A DNA stretch of 64,000 bases from Portulaca oleracea (Eukaryota > Streptophyta > Magnoliopsida > Caryophyllales > Portulacaceae). This document shows positions 1 through 10,976 of this stretch, piece by piece. Positions within the stretch are counted from its first letter, which is position 1. Each line of letters opens with the position of its first letter. The translations under genes and the position numbers were made by a program. Below the pieces are notes generated by a model. That model was given only the letters and a program-made list of their open reading frames with translations, made no database searches and was not told the origin of the DNA. Location: assembly GCA_029582165.1 (NCBI GenBank), contig CM055890.1, positions 7,032,787 to 7,096,786 of the forward strand, given 5' to 3'.

Positions 1-239
1 TTTGAGTATTTTGTGCACAAGATTCGTCATTTGCTCCTTGGACATTGTTGAATGCTTTTGGTTGAGGCGTGGGGGGGTGTCGAATTGGGTGTGATAATTT
101 GTTGTTTGGGGTGTAGTTGGTGAAGTACTCGGTTGAATTAAGAGTTCAGACATATTGTTATTGTTGTTGGATGATTTTGGATATTGTTGTTGCTATTTGG
201 TGTGCCCATTGCTGTTGTTGTTGCTTCTTGTTCGTTCCA

Positions 240-1607
240 ATGGGTCGAGCAAAGCGTTCCCGAACCGAGCCAGAACCGACTCCTCCTCCATCCACTTCGG
301 AAGAGCCTAATAAGACCCGTTACAAGGGTCAACCAGCCTCTTTGATTCAGTGTGACCCGAAGGTGAAGGTCACCTTTAGGGACGAAATGCACAAGGCGAG
401 GTACGCACAGTTGAAGCAACGGAAAATATGTGCCCCGGATTTGTATCATGAGGACACAGCGAAGGATGTGTATTGCAAGCCAAGCATGGACTATTTCATT
501 AAGTCATGGGTTGGGAAATCTTCGCTACCATCAACGAGCCTATTGTCGACCAACCGGTGCTCGAATTCTTGAGCTCTCTAGTGGTTCGGGAGGATGGTAC
601 TTCTAAGGCCACCTTTTCTTACATCGTTGCCAAGAAGGAGGTGGAATGTACGGTTCAAGACCTTTGCAACGCTTTCGGTCTTCTTTTGGATGGTATCTTC
701 TATGGTGAAAGTGTCAAATTTGACGAGCAAGAAGCTATGAGAGCCATCACCTGTTGGAGGAGATGATATCCCAAGCTTCGGACTCGTAAACTGCAAGTCC
801 ATTGTCCACGCAATTCAAAAGCCCGGGACTTTTGCAACTTGAGTGTTCGCCTCTTTCACCGCATCATTTCAAGCTCCGTCTTTGGCCGCGACACTGGACG
901 GTCAAACATTCGCAAGGACGATCTCTTTATTCTCTTCAACGCAATCCATGGTCGCCGTGTAAACACCGACTCTTGTATTCTTCACTGTCTTCGGGAGATA
1001 AGCCTTGAAACCCGAAACATGACCCTTGGCATAGGACACAGTATTTGTCATTTCCTCAAGAAGCAAGGCTTCGAGTCCTATCTTGCCAAGTGGACTCCGC
1101 GGTACTTTCCCGATCCCATCGATGGTGTTCGTTTGCGGAAGTTGGAATTCTTGGAAAAGAACAAAACACGAACACTTTACCGCCATGGGTACGATTCCCA
1201 TAGCGTCGTGGTTCATTTGGCTGACGAGCATGCCGAAGAGCGCTTAGATGTCTCCGATCGACGAAATTGGTCTTGCGGCCAAGAGTTCGGGGGGCGCTAA
1301 TGTGGTGGGTGGTCCTTGGGAGCCCAAGGAGGAAGGTGACAAAGAAGCGGAAGAAGACGAGGAAGAGGACGATGAAGGAGAGCAAGGAGAAGAAGCGGGG
1401 CCTAGCAAAGCAAATGATGACACCTTAGAGCGCATTAGTGATCAACTCCAAGCGCTTCATGATGAATTTCAAGTGCAGCGAGAACTCATCCAAAACCAAC
1501 AAAGCCTTATCGAAGATTTGCAAGGTATGCTCGAGGCCCAACAAGAGATTCTTGTTGGCATCCAATCGCAACTCCAACCTCGTCCTCCTCCGGAAGGATT
1601 CGCTTGA
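240..1607 (+). pseudogene. Post-pol ORF of Athila-type retrotransposon (plant transposon protein / Athila ORF1 type), broken
   Basis: The reading starts at an ATG at 240 with a basic stretch (MGRAKRSR) and a proline-rich segment. It shifts frame near 505 and continues with DLCNAFGL. It hits an in-frame TGA at 764-766, then continues in the same frame through residues such as RKDDLFILFNAIHGRRVNT and YDSHSVVVHLADEH. It shifts again near 1240 into an acidic, glutamine-rich tail ending at 1607. The tail has an E/D-rich run and a probable coiled coil (ERISDQLQALHDEF). This pattern resembles the putative plant transposon protein domain found downstream of pol in Athila-type elements, whose function is unclear (sometimes called env-like). 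At least two frameshifts and one stop make it nonfunctional. An ORF upstream at 117 reads into it in frame, but 240 is the more natural start. Confidence 0.7.
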
Positions 1608-3796
1608 TGGACTATTTGTAAGCATCCCCGCCCCGACTCGATCTTTTTCATTGTCTTTACGTATTTTACTGCGTAAAATATAAGTATGGGGGGGTGCTTC
1701 ATCGGGGTGCCTCATCGGGGGGTTGGACGGGAAGGCTTTGTGGTTTTGGCGTGTAGGTGTCTCGGGTCCTTTTGGCTTGTTTTGGTGTTGCTCTCAAAGT
1801 CGGCTGGATTTGGTTTGTGGTGGTCTTTTGATTGTATTTTGGTTGTAGTTGGGATGTCTTGGTTGGTTGTTGGTTGTTCTTTTGGGCTGGTGGTGGCTTA
1901 TTTTGCCTGGTGTCAGAATGGTTATGATGGCAATGTAACGAATGGTTGTTCTAATGAAATGAAATGAATCAAGTTTGTTTGGTCAGTTTGAGTTGAGTTT
2001 CACCCTTATTTCCCGCCTAAATGAGTGAGATTCGGGGATAAGGTATGTCATTGGCAATGTACATTTTGTTTATAGTTTTTCTTCTTTTTAGTTCCTTTTT
2101 GTTTAAAAGTTTAGTTAGTTAGTTTTTCTTTGATTTTGTTTTCGATCTAGCATGTGGATTTTGTCGTGTATTAAGTCGTCCTTTGATCTAATATCATTGT
2201 GATTCACTTGAACGACGACTTCGGATCATCGCTTGAACATTTTTGAAGAGCTCAAGGTACTATCTTTCCACCTTATGCTTTCTATGTGAATTATCTTCAT
2301 GATCGGTCGCATGCTTGTTTTTCTTTTGGGTGGCGAACCCCCTTGAGTGTTTGTGTTGGGATTTTCTTGTTATTGGAGCCGTGTGGGCTCGGATCGCCAC
2401 CGCTTTTTTTTTGCTAGTTATGTTCTTGTTTGTTTTTTTTTAGGTTCTCTACCCCTTTCAAGTGACACCTTCCCACAATGAGGACATTGTGGTGTTTTAC
2501 GTGTGGGGGGAGGGGAGATAATTGCTTCAAAGGGTAGATCACCTAGATTTTTGGTTTTTGTTTTCCCAGTTTTTACTCAAAATTTGAAAAACTTTTGTGT
2601 GAAAAAGGAGAAAAAAGGGAGTGAAAGCTTTAAAGTTTTCTTTCAGCTTTGTTTTCGCTTTGTTTCTCGGATCTTATTGTCAAAATTGAGAAGTCGTTCT
2701 TAATCTTCTTTAAAAAAAACCGGTTTGAGCATTTTTCGACCCTGTCTTGGGTACGAGTCATGACTTATCTCTTTAGATATCCTTCATCAAGTGTCTAGTG
2801 AAACCCCCGATTCCTTTCACGTTCTGGTTGATGTCGGGAGATTCTAGGAGTTCGTGTCCGAGCTTGTTCTTTTTCCCATTTAATAAAAGCAAAAGTAAAG
2901 TCAAAACAAAAAGAAAAAGAAAGCAAAAGCTACAATAACCGAATTAAGTGGGGCGTGTCGCTGAATGACATTAACCACCATACACTTAGCCAACCTACAC
3001 GGGCCCGGTATTAGCGGTACGGCGCTATTACCCCTTAAGCTACTTTTATTCCGAATTCTCGACGAAGGTGTGTATGGAAAAGACTGTGTTGGGAGGGTAA
3101 ACCCCATATTTGGGCCGTCTAATTCCCGAAAGTAAGGCCAATACCGACTTTTAAAAGAAAAACAAAAGAGAAAAGAAAAAAACAATTTTGTTGGTAAAAC
3201 CAACCAAAAAGAAAAAGAAAGTTTGTGCTTCTTAAAGTGTGGGGCCTATCCTTTCATCACCTACGGCCCTCACCAAGCCAAGGGCGACCAAATGTGGGGA
3301 AGGGCAACTCATGCCTTGTTTGTTCGTTCTTTTTAGTTCGGGCATGAGTCCTTGGAGTCTTTTGGATTCGGTTAGAACCCACTAGCACTTATGACATGGG
3401 GTTTTGCTTGGCATTAGGTGTACGAAATCGAAAATCTCAAAGACTGACTTTTGCGTGGGATAAGGGATTTGTGAGATGCTCATAACGGTTCCTTTTGGAG
3501 GCTTAATAACGTTTTCTTAGTTAAGGTTGCAAGATCCTTTGAATCGAAGTTTTTGGTTCTCTTTCCTTTTGTTTTCTTCAGTTTTGTTTTCACTTTCCCT
3601 CTCTCCTTTTTCTTTGGCTTTTGTGGGTATAGCCGCTACAAACCCTCACGAGTCCATCTCGTCCACCTGGGCTGCCAGGGGGGTCAAAGGGTTTGGTGCA
3701 TACGCTAAATGCACTCGTTTCTCTCCCACGACAGAGGAGTTCGTGTTAGTTTAGGGAGTTTTTGTCTTGTTTTGCTCGGGACGAGCAAAAGTCTAA
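1608..3796 (+). other. 3' noncoding region of the Athila-type element
   Basis: There is no credible gene here; the open frames are short and repeat-like. The stretch contains G-rich purine tracts at about 1685-1692 and 2501-2517 and a perfect stem-loop at 2473-2492. It also contains a block near 3615-3725 that is similar, at DNA and translated level, to the opposite-strand block near 13855-13975 in the second Athila-type element. Confidence 0.6.
2473..2517 (+). other. Internal stem-loop plus purine tract (second polypurine-like module)
   Basis: CCACAATG, loop AGGA, then CATTGTGG forms a perfect 8-bp stem, followed within 10 bases by a G-rich purine run (2501-2517). The layout copies the terminal hairpin plus polypurine tract at 3771-3810, so this may be an internal priming site or a duplicated 3' module. 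Confidence 0.5.
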
Positions 3797-3810
3797 GTGT
3801 GGGGGGGGGG
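3771..3810 (+). promoter_or_regulatory. Conserved hairpin and polypurine tract next to 3' LTR
   Basis: TTTGCTCG, loop GGA, CGAGCAAA (3771-3789) is a perfect 8-bp inverted repeat. It is followed by AGTCTAA and a GTG(T)G-run purine tract (3797-3810) that abuts the TG of the LTR. Plus-strand DNA priming at such a tract is the known role. The same hairpin (TTTGCTCG/CGAGCAAA) occurs at 13780-13798 beside the 3' LTR of the other Athila-type element. Confidence 0.75.
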
Positions 3811-4083
3811 TGTTTAGACCCAATTTTGTGTTTAAATACCGCCTAAATCCTTAGGCTTTTGATTCGTTTCGTGGTTTAATTTAATAACTTTTAATACGTT
3901 TTTGGTTATTTTGTAGATTCCAGAGTTTTTACTCAAAACATGGTAAAAAGGGCCATTTTGTAGCTACTTTGGGAATCCCGAGATTTCCCGAGTCATGGTC
4001 AAGGCAAAGGCAAGGAAGCGGGAAGGCCGAACACATCGAGAGGATAAAAAGTTAGACTTTGCTGAATCAAGTTAGCCGAGCCT

Positions 4084-4345
4084 GACCGTACCCACGGTCC
4101 CGATGACCGCACCCACGGTGGGTGCAAGGCATGAGCAGCAGGTGAAGTGCCCGAGTGAGACCGTACCCACGGTCTCAGGAGACCGCACCCACGACAGTGC
4201 GAAGGAGAGAAATCTCACCTTACCTAAATCGCCATACCACACCCACGGTCATATCACACCGCGCCTACGGTACTGCGAAGAAGAGAGAAATCTGCAGGAG
4301 TTACGCAGGACTGTAGCCACGGTCTCATAGACCGTACCTACGGTC
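4084..4345 (+). repeat. Four ~75-bp U3 repeats, each with two 16-bp palindromes
   Basis: The palindrome GACCGTACCCACGGTC and variants occur at 4084, 4105, 4159, 4181, 4235, 4257, 4309 and 4330. Starts within a pair are 21-22 bp apart; pairs recur every 74-76 bp. The array ends about 64 bp upstream of the TATA-like box at 4409, which is where LTR promoter elements would be expected. Confidence 0.85.
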
Positions 4346-4408
4346 CCCTGCAGATTCGCATTTTGCTGCTTAATGAAGTGACGAGTTTTGAGTAACTAAC
4401 TTAGCTTG

Positions 4409-4416
4409 TATATATT
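4409..4416 (+). promoter_or_regulatory. TATA-like box of the Athila LTR
   Basis: TATATATT lies just downstream of the palindrome array in the LTR. Its position in the middle of the LTR suits a U3/R promoter. The call rests on motif and position only. Confidence 0.45.
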
Positions 4417-5454
4417 GTTTTTAGGTCTTTTAGCCTAGGGGGATCGATTAGAGAGTAATTTTAGGGAGATTAGACAGATTAGAGAGTTTAGAGAGAAACT
4501 TTTATGACATTTTAGCTTTCAATTAGAGTGATTCCTTAGAGATTAGTGAGAATTTATACTTGGATTATTGTTCTTGCACTGGATTTTTACTGGATTTCTA
4601 TTGAAGATTTGAAGACTTATATTATTTTTGGAGCATTGGATTCTTATTATTCTGAAGCATCTTCTTTTGGCATCAAATTAATGAGTATTTCTTAACCCTC
4701 ACTCTCTTTAGTTCATCTAATTAATGTTTAATCTCTGTTTTTGTTAGTAGATTACTTGGTGTTTGTTGATTGTTGCTACTGTTGCTTGGAATTTCTAGAT
4801 ACTTTCTATTTAAAGCATGAATGAAGTTATTATTATGTTTAGTATGCTAGATAAGATGATCAGAGGCTTGAACCCTTATGGGTTAGGGAGAAACTAAGGA
4901 TGTGAATGGTGTATTTAGATTGGGTTAGCGACTTAGGAGGTAATTCGTAGTGGAATCAACTTCCCACTCCTACTCTTCCCTCAAGTGGAATGTATTTGGG
5001 GTACGAAAGATCCCGAATACATCCAACACTTAGGTTGGAAGGTCGGAATTGGGATAGTTAGTATTCTATTCACGAAAGTGAATAGGAGCTAACTAGAGAG
5101 TCCCGTTTCTTTAACCCTCCGGGTCTGTGGTGGGCTTGTAGGAAGTTAATCCGGATTATCCTTGGAAAAGGAAATCCGGTGGGTTTATTTTAACGGGATT
5201 GTCACTTTATTCCACTACTTTGTTGCTTTCTAGTTGTGAAACCTTCTTCCTAATCACCGTTTGCGTCCCTAAATCTCCCGACACCCATAGTTCCCATTTG
5301 ACTGAACCATAGTTGTGTTTGTTCTGTTCGTCATTGCAACCTCCTTGTTATCCTGTGATCTTAAAACCTTACCTAGAGTTTATTAGTTTTAGCCAAGGCC
5401 CCTAGCTCCCTGAGAGAGAACGACAATACCGAGATCCTACAAAACTGCTTTACA

Positions 5455-5643
5455 AGGACCAAGCACATAAGGATAGATTGTCATTATATCAGAAACAAAA
5501 TTCAAGATGACTTTCTTCAAACAGCTCATATTTCCTCTTCAGATCAACTAGCAGATATTTTGACAAAGCCTCTTTCAGAATATCAACATAATCTTTTGTC
5601 TTCAAGGATGGGTTTGGTTGCTTCTCCACCCAATCCACCTTAA
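5455..5643 (+). pseudogene. C-terminal end of Ty1/copia pol (RNase H)
   Basis: It translates as RTKHIRIDCHYIRNKIQ...QLADILTKPLSEYQ and so on, 62 codons to TAA at 5641. TKHIxIDCH and LADILTKPL are hallmark motifs of the copia RNase H C-terminus. The frame begins at the codon after the expected FHE of FHERTKHI, exactly where the Athila LTR ends. The rest of this pol is therefore presumed to lie left of the nested Athila element, outside the window. Its stop is followed at once by a polypurine tract and LTR, as in complete copia elements. Confidence 0.9.
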
Positions 5644-5651
5644 GGGGGGGA
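5642..5651 (+). promoter_or_regulatory. Copia polypurine tract
   Basis: AAGGGGGGGA overlaps the pol stop codon and lies directly upstream of the TGTGAAGGG LTR start. Confidence 0.75.
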
Positions 5652-5884
5652 TGTGAAGGGTGTTATCTAAGTTTTCTTTTTTCCTGATTTTGTTCCTTAT
5701 TTCTTTTATTGTATCTTTCATAGTTTATTAGGGTGTCTTTCTTTTCTTGTTTTTCTTTCTGTTTTAGGTAGTTAGGTTCTTGATTTATCCTTGTATAAAT
5801 AGTTCATCTCCTTTTGTTTTGTTTCATATGCAATAATAAGAAGTTTTCCTAAACCTACTGCTCTCCTCTTATCATAAGTATACA
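5652..5884 (+). repeat. 3' LTR of the Ty1/copia element
   Basis: It starts TGTGAAGGGTGTTATC after the polypurine tract. It has a TATA-like TATAAATA near 5802 and a run with AATAATAAG near 5834, and ends TATACA, giving about 233 bp. The right end is inferred from the CA terminus; no partner LTR is visible. Confidence 0.7.
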
Positions 5885-7001
5885 ACTTCCACTACTGCTC
5901 GATCAAATTTTAATGGTAATTTTTTTAATCAGTTTCTTATATTTAAATGTCATGAAGTTCTCTTTACATTTTGTTTGTATGTTGTAGGTAATCCAAAATC
6001 CAAATCAAGTTAGCCACGATCAATCTTGCAGGTAATTTGTTTGTATTCCTCAATAGTATATTGTTTATGTCTACTTGGATTCTGCCAATAGCACGATTGT
6101 AATCTAAATATACTATCTTCAATCAATTTGATAAACCATTATATACTGATGGTTCTGATTATTCGTCAAATTGGTGGGCAATTAAACTATGTTTTCCTTT
6201 AATCAGCCATAAAACTTAAAGATATTCCTCATTGTTATGCTTATTTTATAGTATGTCATCTACTTCAAGATACTCTCCCTATTTCTTTCTCGTTTTGTAT
6301 TAAACCAAAATCAAGCATGAAGCAGAATTCAAATGTTGTTAGTGTTTTTACAAATACTTTAACTAGAGACTACATCGAATGTGTATGTAATATGGGCAAA
6401 TCAATTTTCCGCCCCTTTCAGTTCCTTCTTCATACACATAGGCACACCTAACTGTCTGATATTATATAACCTTTCTTCTTTCTTCCCCCCCCCCCCCTTC
6501 TTTTGGAGGGGGGAGTTTATTGTTTTCACACATTAATTAGGGTATAGAGAAGATGAACTTTCACTTTAAAAATCCAGTAAACATGATGAAAATAATGATA
6601 CAGTACTAGAACTTTGTTTGAATTTTATTTTATTGTCGCGTCCTTTTGGTAATTGTAATTCGAACTAATATGTACTACCGCCTTACGAGATATGCATGAT
6701 ACAAACTAGAAGTTCTTAAATGCAGTTGTGAAAGCATACAAGAGGATTGATTGTGGAGATAGTGTTTACGATCAACACTGCAATATATCAATACTCTTTA
6801 CTTTCTTTTCATTATGCTTAATTGTAACAACTAATGAGTTGTAATTTTGTACATGATCAGAAGTTCCACTGCAATTTGTTTGAACGTTGTTCTTTAGCTG
6901 GGTTAAACCTAACTAACCTAACCTAACTTAACTTAACTTATCCTTATCTAACCTAACTTAATCCATCTCCCTAAAAAACACCCAAACCAAAAACAACTTT
7001 T
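5885..7001. other. AT-rich intergenic stretch, no gene seen
   Basis: No long open frame or recognisable domain. It includes a polypyrimidine/poly-C run near 6480-6500 and a stretch of CTAAC/TTAAC-type short repeats at about 6904-6960 that vaguely resemble degenerate telomere-like sequence. Confidence 0.5.
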
Positions 7002-7008
7002 TAAATAA

Positions 7009-7436
7009 AGGATTTTTGGACGATAATACACTGAACTTTAGGGGTATTGGACAATACTGCACTGAACTTTTTCTTTGAACTCTAATACACTGGATTTTGA
7101 GGATATTGGACAATAATGCACTCAGAATAATTCCGTTGGTGGTTGATGTGGTGACGATCTTACTTTGAAGTGTCGTTTTCCTGTTTTTTTCAGAAAATAT
7201 TTTTTCCATGTAAGAAAGTACATAAAAGTAGGATGACTAATATATTTTTTCGTGAAAAAAGAAAAAGAAAAACACCTCAAAGTTGGACCGCCACCGCGTC
7301 AACCACCAGAAGAATTGTCCTGAGTGCATTATTGTCCAATACCCTCAAAGTTCAGTGTATTAGAGTTCAAAGAAAAAGTTTAGTGCATTATTGTCCAATA
7401 CCCAAAAAGTTCAGTGTATTATAGTCTAAAAATCCT
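7009..7436. mobile_element. Foldback MITE, copy 1 (7-bp target duplication)
   Basis: This 428-bp element has long inverted repeats starting AGGATT. Both arms carry repeated phrases such as AATACACTGAACTTT and GGACAATAATGCACT. It is flanked by a perfect 7-bp direct repeat TAAATAA (7002-7008 and 7437-7443). The second copy at 11465-11894 has the same arms and similar internal sequence. It has no coding capacity. A 7-bp duplication does not fit the common plant superfamilies neatly, so I leave the superfamily open. Confidence 0.85.
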
Positions 7437-7686
7437 TAAATAAAAAAGAAATTCAAATAATGTTATTTTAATCTCAAACCAATCTATTTTTTCCAATACC
7501 TATAACTTTTTCATTTATTTTTCCCAAAATATTCAAATTTTCATTAAGAAAATATTTTCACCCAACAACTATCTTAACTCAAACATATCCTATCATTTCC
7601 TATCATAACTTATCCTAACTTAAGTAATCTAACTCGAACCTAACATAACAAAAGAACATTACTAATGTTGGGTAATGAATTTTGCA

Positions 7687-8029
7687 CAAAAAATTACTTA
7701 GAGGTACCCTAACTTTTGAAGAAACAATTTTTTGGTACCCTAACTTTCCAAAACTAATTTTGGGGTACCCTAACTTTTAGGATTAGAAATTACTAGGTGA
7801 ATTTCCGGCGAAACTCCGATTGATTCAAATCATTTTCGTCCACGAAAACAAAGGGCATTTTCATCCACAAAAACACTTAAAAACTCACCATTGAATTCAA
7901 ATAATTGGCCGAAAATTCACCTAATTATTTCTAATTCTAAAAGTTAGGATACCCCAAAATTAGTTTTTAAAAGTTGGGGTACCAGAAAAACATTTCACCA
8001 AAAGTTAGGGTACCCTTAAGTAATTTTTT
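7687..8029. mobile_element. Long-TIR MITE with repeated GGTACCCTAACTTTT units
   Basis: AAAAAATTACTTAGAGGTACC at the left is mirrored at the right. Each arm holds about three GGTACCC-type repeats. Flanks GAATTTTGCA (7677-7686) and GAAATTTGCA (8030-8039) match at 9 of 10 positions, suggesting a Mutator-like 9-10 bp target duplication. Noncoding. Confidence 0.7.
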
Positions 8030-8039
8030 GAAATTTGCA

Positions 8040-10876
8040 AGACAAAACTTTTCTTTACGTCAAGTTCGTTGTATCAATGGAGTAATTCTTTTTTATTGTA
8101 TATTATGTTCATTTTAGGAAAATAAATTATCTACAAATAGGTCTTGCAGTTTTCTTGAGTGTTCCATTTTTTGATCTATATAATTATAATGGAAAAGTTT
8201 GTGCGCCCCACAGAATACTGCAACCAGATTGATTCTCAGAACTTGCACCAATCAAATTACAGATAATTCCAAAATGTCGTAATTAAAAAATTCAAATTAA
8301 ATAACCCGCCTATTTTAATTCAGAATTTAAACAATTTGAAATTAAATATCTATCCTGCTTTAAAATTAAAAATTCAATACCCTGTATATTCAACGGATAA
8401 CAGCCCAATCTTCCCACGACATCGATACAGTTTCCTTATTAAACCGTCCACGATGCACACGACTGAAAATAACTGTAATTATAATACAACTGCAACAAAA
8501 CTGTAAAACGCCTATATATACAGTCATTCTACATTAATTTCTACGTAGCCATTATCATTGCCAAATTATAGGTAATTTCTCTACAAAACCTTACAGATTC
8601 ACCCAAATATGAAACCAAGTTTATTGTTTATTCTATTTTAATGTTAAAGTTTAAGGAGACCCGAATTACTTGCATATTAATCAAGTTTGTATTGCTCATT
8701 CTTGCAGATAAACCCTTGATTATTTAATGCTTTTCAAGTTTTTTGTCATTATCTCACATAACATTGTGTTCAAATATCAAGCTCCAGGTAACCCTAATCA
8801 TTCTTTGTTTATCCTCAATTTTTAGAGAACTCAGTTGTGCATTACGTTTAACCAGGCCACAAAAGCTACTTCAAGGCATTCCTATTGTGCTGCTTTAATT
8901 GGAGGTATGGTGTAATCTGCTTCTTCTGCTTGCCAATCAAATTTATTGTTAACCTTGAAATTCATGTTGTGTCTATGAAACTCACATAGTTAGGGTCCTT
9001 AGGGAGAGTAACTTACCTTGATGATGGACACCTACTCTTCATCCAATACTGACTGTCGATTCTGGCATAAGTCCCTTCTTCTCCTCAACCCGAGTAATAA
9101 CTTAATCCCCCGCCCACCAAGCAAAAAAAAAAAAAAAAAAAAAAGGCCCCCATCGTGTACATCACCTAGCTCCCATATACATAACCAAACTACAGCCCCA
9201 TACCCAAATACATCAACACACCAAAAGAAAGTTTTAGGCCCCAATATTACATTACATCTCCCATCAAAATAAATTACACCAATACATCTAAACTAAAAAA
9301 TTCACTAATTGCCCATCCATCTTCGATATCTATTGCAATCTTCCAGATACAGCACCTAAAGAACCGCAGACAACAAAAAGCTGATTTTATGAATTCACAT
9401 TAACTACATAACACCATCCAAAGAACAAATAAAAAATGACTAAATCAAAAGCCTCATCCATACATTTACGGGTAATTATAAAATAATGTAGAGTAGGAAT
9501 CAATTATACACTATACTGATGTTTTTCCAAATGGTAAACGCACTAACTGCAACCAATTATGCTTCAACTAACCAAATTAGCATTATTACAGTCATAGTTA
9601 GGGTCAGGGGCACGCTCCAGGTATGACATATATAGATTATACAAAAGAACCAAAATACCACAATTTATAAATCTAACCAAATGCAAGAATCAAGGATAAT
9701 TTCAAATCATCAAACCACAATACAATTTCACCATGCAATATACCCTAAAACCAAAAGCGCAGATGAGCAAGCAGAATTCTAAAATAAAACCAAGACCCCA
9801 AGCCTTACTAATCTAAAAAGATCTTAAAACCATACCTATATCTCTCCCCAACCACCTTCAACTTCTCCAAATCAATAGCACACGCCAACATGTAATTGGA
9901 AAGAACTTAGCCACACTTCATTTCCAATTATAAAGAGCAAACTATGTATTAAGTATTAACCATCAAGAACAAACTACAAATTATAATAAACTATACAAAA
10001 CAATAACAATTAAACCAACAATAACAATTAAACCAAACATATTGTATGTTTAACCAATTATCCAGATTAAATTATAGTATTGAATATAATGTCTAATATA
10101 TGTAAGACAACCATATGTTCAAACTATTATCCAAATTCTATTATATAGATTCAAATAAATAGTAACGTCTAATCTATATAAGACAAACACTATCATATAA
10201 CTGTCACCAGTAGATTCTATACAACATTGACATCACTAGTTTCTTTGGAAAAAATAATATCGTATTAGAAAATTAAAAAATTATACTTTTTTTGATAAAA
10301 TATTATGTAGTATATGAGAAATAATTATTTGAAGATACCTTGCTAATGTCCTTGTTTTTTTAATTAAAGAATATTTTTGGTTTTTAATAGACACATTGCA
10401 AGATAATTATAGTGACATTTTTTTATGAATGGAAACATCAGTCAAGTCATAACATCATGAGTATACACTATGTTTATTCAAACGCATGGAGCATAAGAGA
10501 AAGTTGTTTATCATGAAAAATGACAGGACATCAGCAACATATGTGTCATACATGTTCAAAATTGTTGCTTAACAAATAATAATGTCTCAAAATGCAATTA
10601 CTACTCTACCCACAAATTTATTAACATGTTATTATCGTCATCTATTATTAGGTCTAATGTTATTGAGCAAGTGTAGTTACTCATTAGCTTGAATAAATTT
10701 ATTGTGATTTCAAACCATTTTGTGTTTTTCGCATTTGAATGGTTGACCCCGTGTGTTTCAACAATTTATCATGATTCTTTTCATTTGGTAATATGATAAG
10801 CGTTTTGTTTTTAATTGTTTGTAATTGTTATTGTTAAATTTTTATTTTTAAATTAAAATATTTATTTTCTTATACA
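8040..10876. other. AT-rich intergenic DNA, no gene recognised
   Basis: No supported coding region. There is a TATATATA-like box at about 8512-8519, a poly-A run at 9123-9144, and several CAGGTAA/GCAGATAA splice-like strings at about 8700-8910, none of which assemble into an open frame. The right part may be the body of a Helitron-like element ending at 10903. Confidence 0.45.
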
Positions 10877-10903
10877 CCGTGCATCGCACGGGTTGAGGAC
10901 TAG
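10877..10903 (+). mobile_element. Helitron-like 3' terminus 1
   Basis: CCGTGC-ATC-GCACGG forms a 6-bp hairpin followed after 8 bases by CTAG and then T. A hairpin then CTRR at an A/T insertion site is the known Helitron 3' end. The 5' end of the element was not identified. Confidence 0.55.
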
Positions 10904-10976
10904 TTTCTATTTAATGACATAGTTATTATTATATTTTAGTTGTCTTTTATATGATCAAATATTAACTGTTAGATAT

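Larger units (their letters stand above)
1..5454 (+). mobile_element. 3' part of an Athila-lineage Ty3/gypsy LTR retrotransposon
   Basis: The window opens inside a plus-strand LTR retrotransposon. In order there is a decayed post-pol ORF (240-1607), about 2.2 kb of noncoding sequence with several G-rich tracts, a hairpin and polypurine tract (3771-3810), and a long LTR (3811-5454). Its 3' noncoding region matches, in opposite orientation, the 3' region of the element at 12429-18950. The match includes the segment near 2330-2410 against 15121-15200 and the segment near 3620-3720 against 13860-13960, so both belong to one lineage. gag-pol and the 5' LTR must lie left of the window. The element appears to be inserted in a copia element, whose reading frame starts exactly at 5455. 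Assignment to Athila rests on the post-pol ORF type and on the tRNA-Asp-like primer site of the related element. Confidence 0.8.
3811..5454 (+). repeat. 3' LTR of the Athila-type element
   Basis: It starts TGTTTAGACCC directly after the polypurine tract and ends TTTACA directly before copia coding sequence, giving 1644 bp. It contains four approximately 75-bp repeats (4084-4345), a TATA-like TATATATT at 4409-4416 and a closing segment typical of this lineage (CTCCCTGAGAGAGAACGAC near 5406). No partner LTR is in the window, so the right boundary is inferred from TG...CA ends and from the copia frame resuming at 5455. Confidence 0.75.

Noticed and set aside
4084..4345. CRISPR-like array of regularly spaced repeats
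   Set aside because: The repeats are palindromes 21-22 bp apart inside a plant LTR; spacers are not unique and the organism is a plant.
9018..9272. 84-aa frame containing a poly-Lys run
   Set aside because: The Lys run is a poly-A tract and there is no supporting context.
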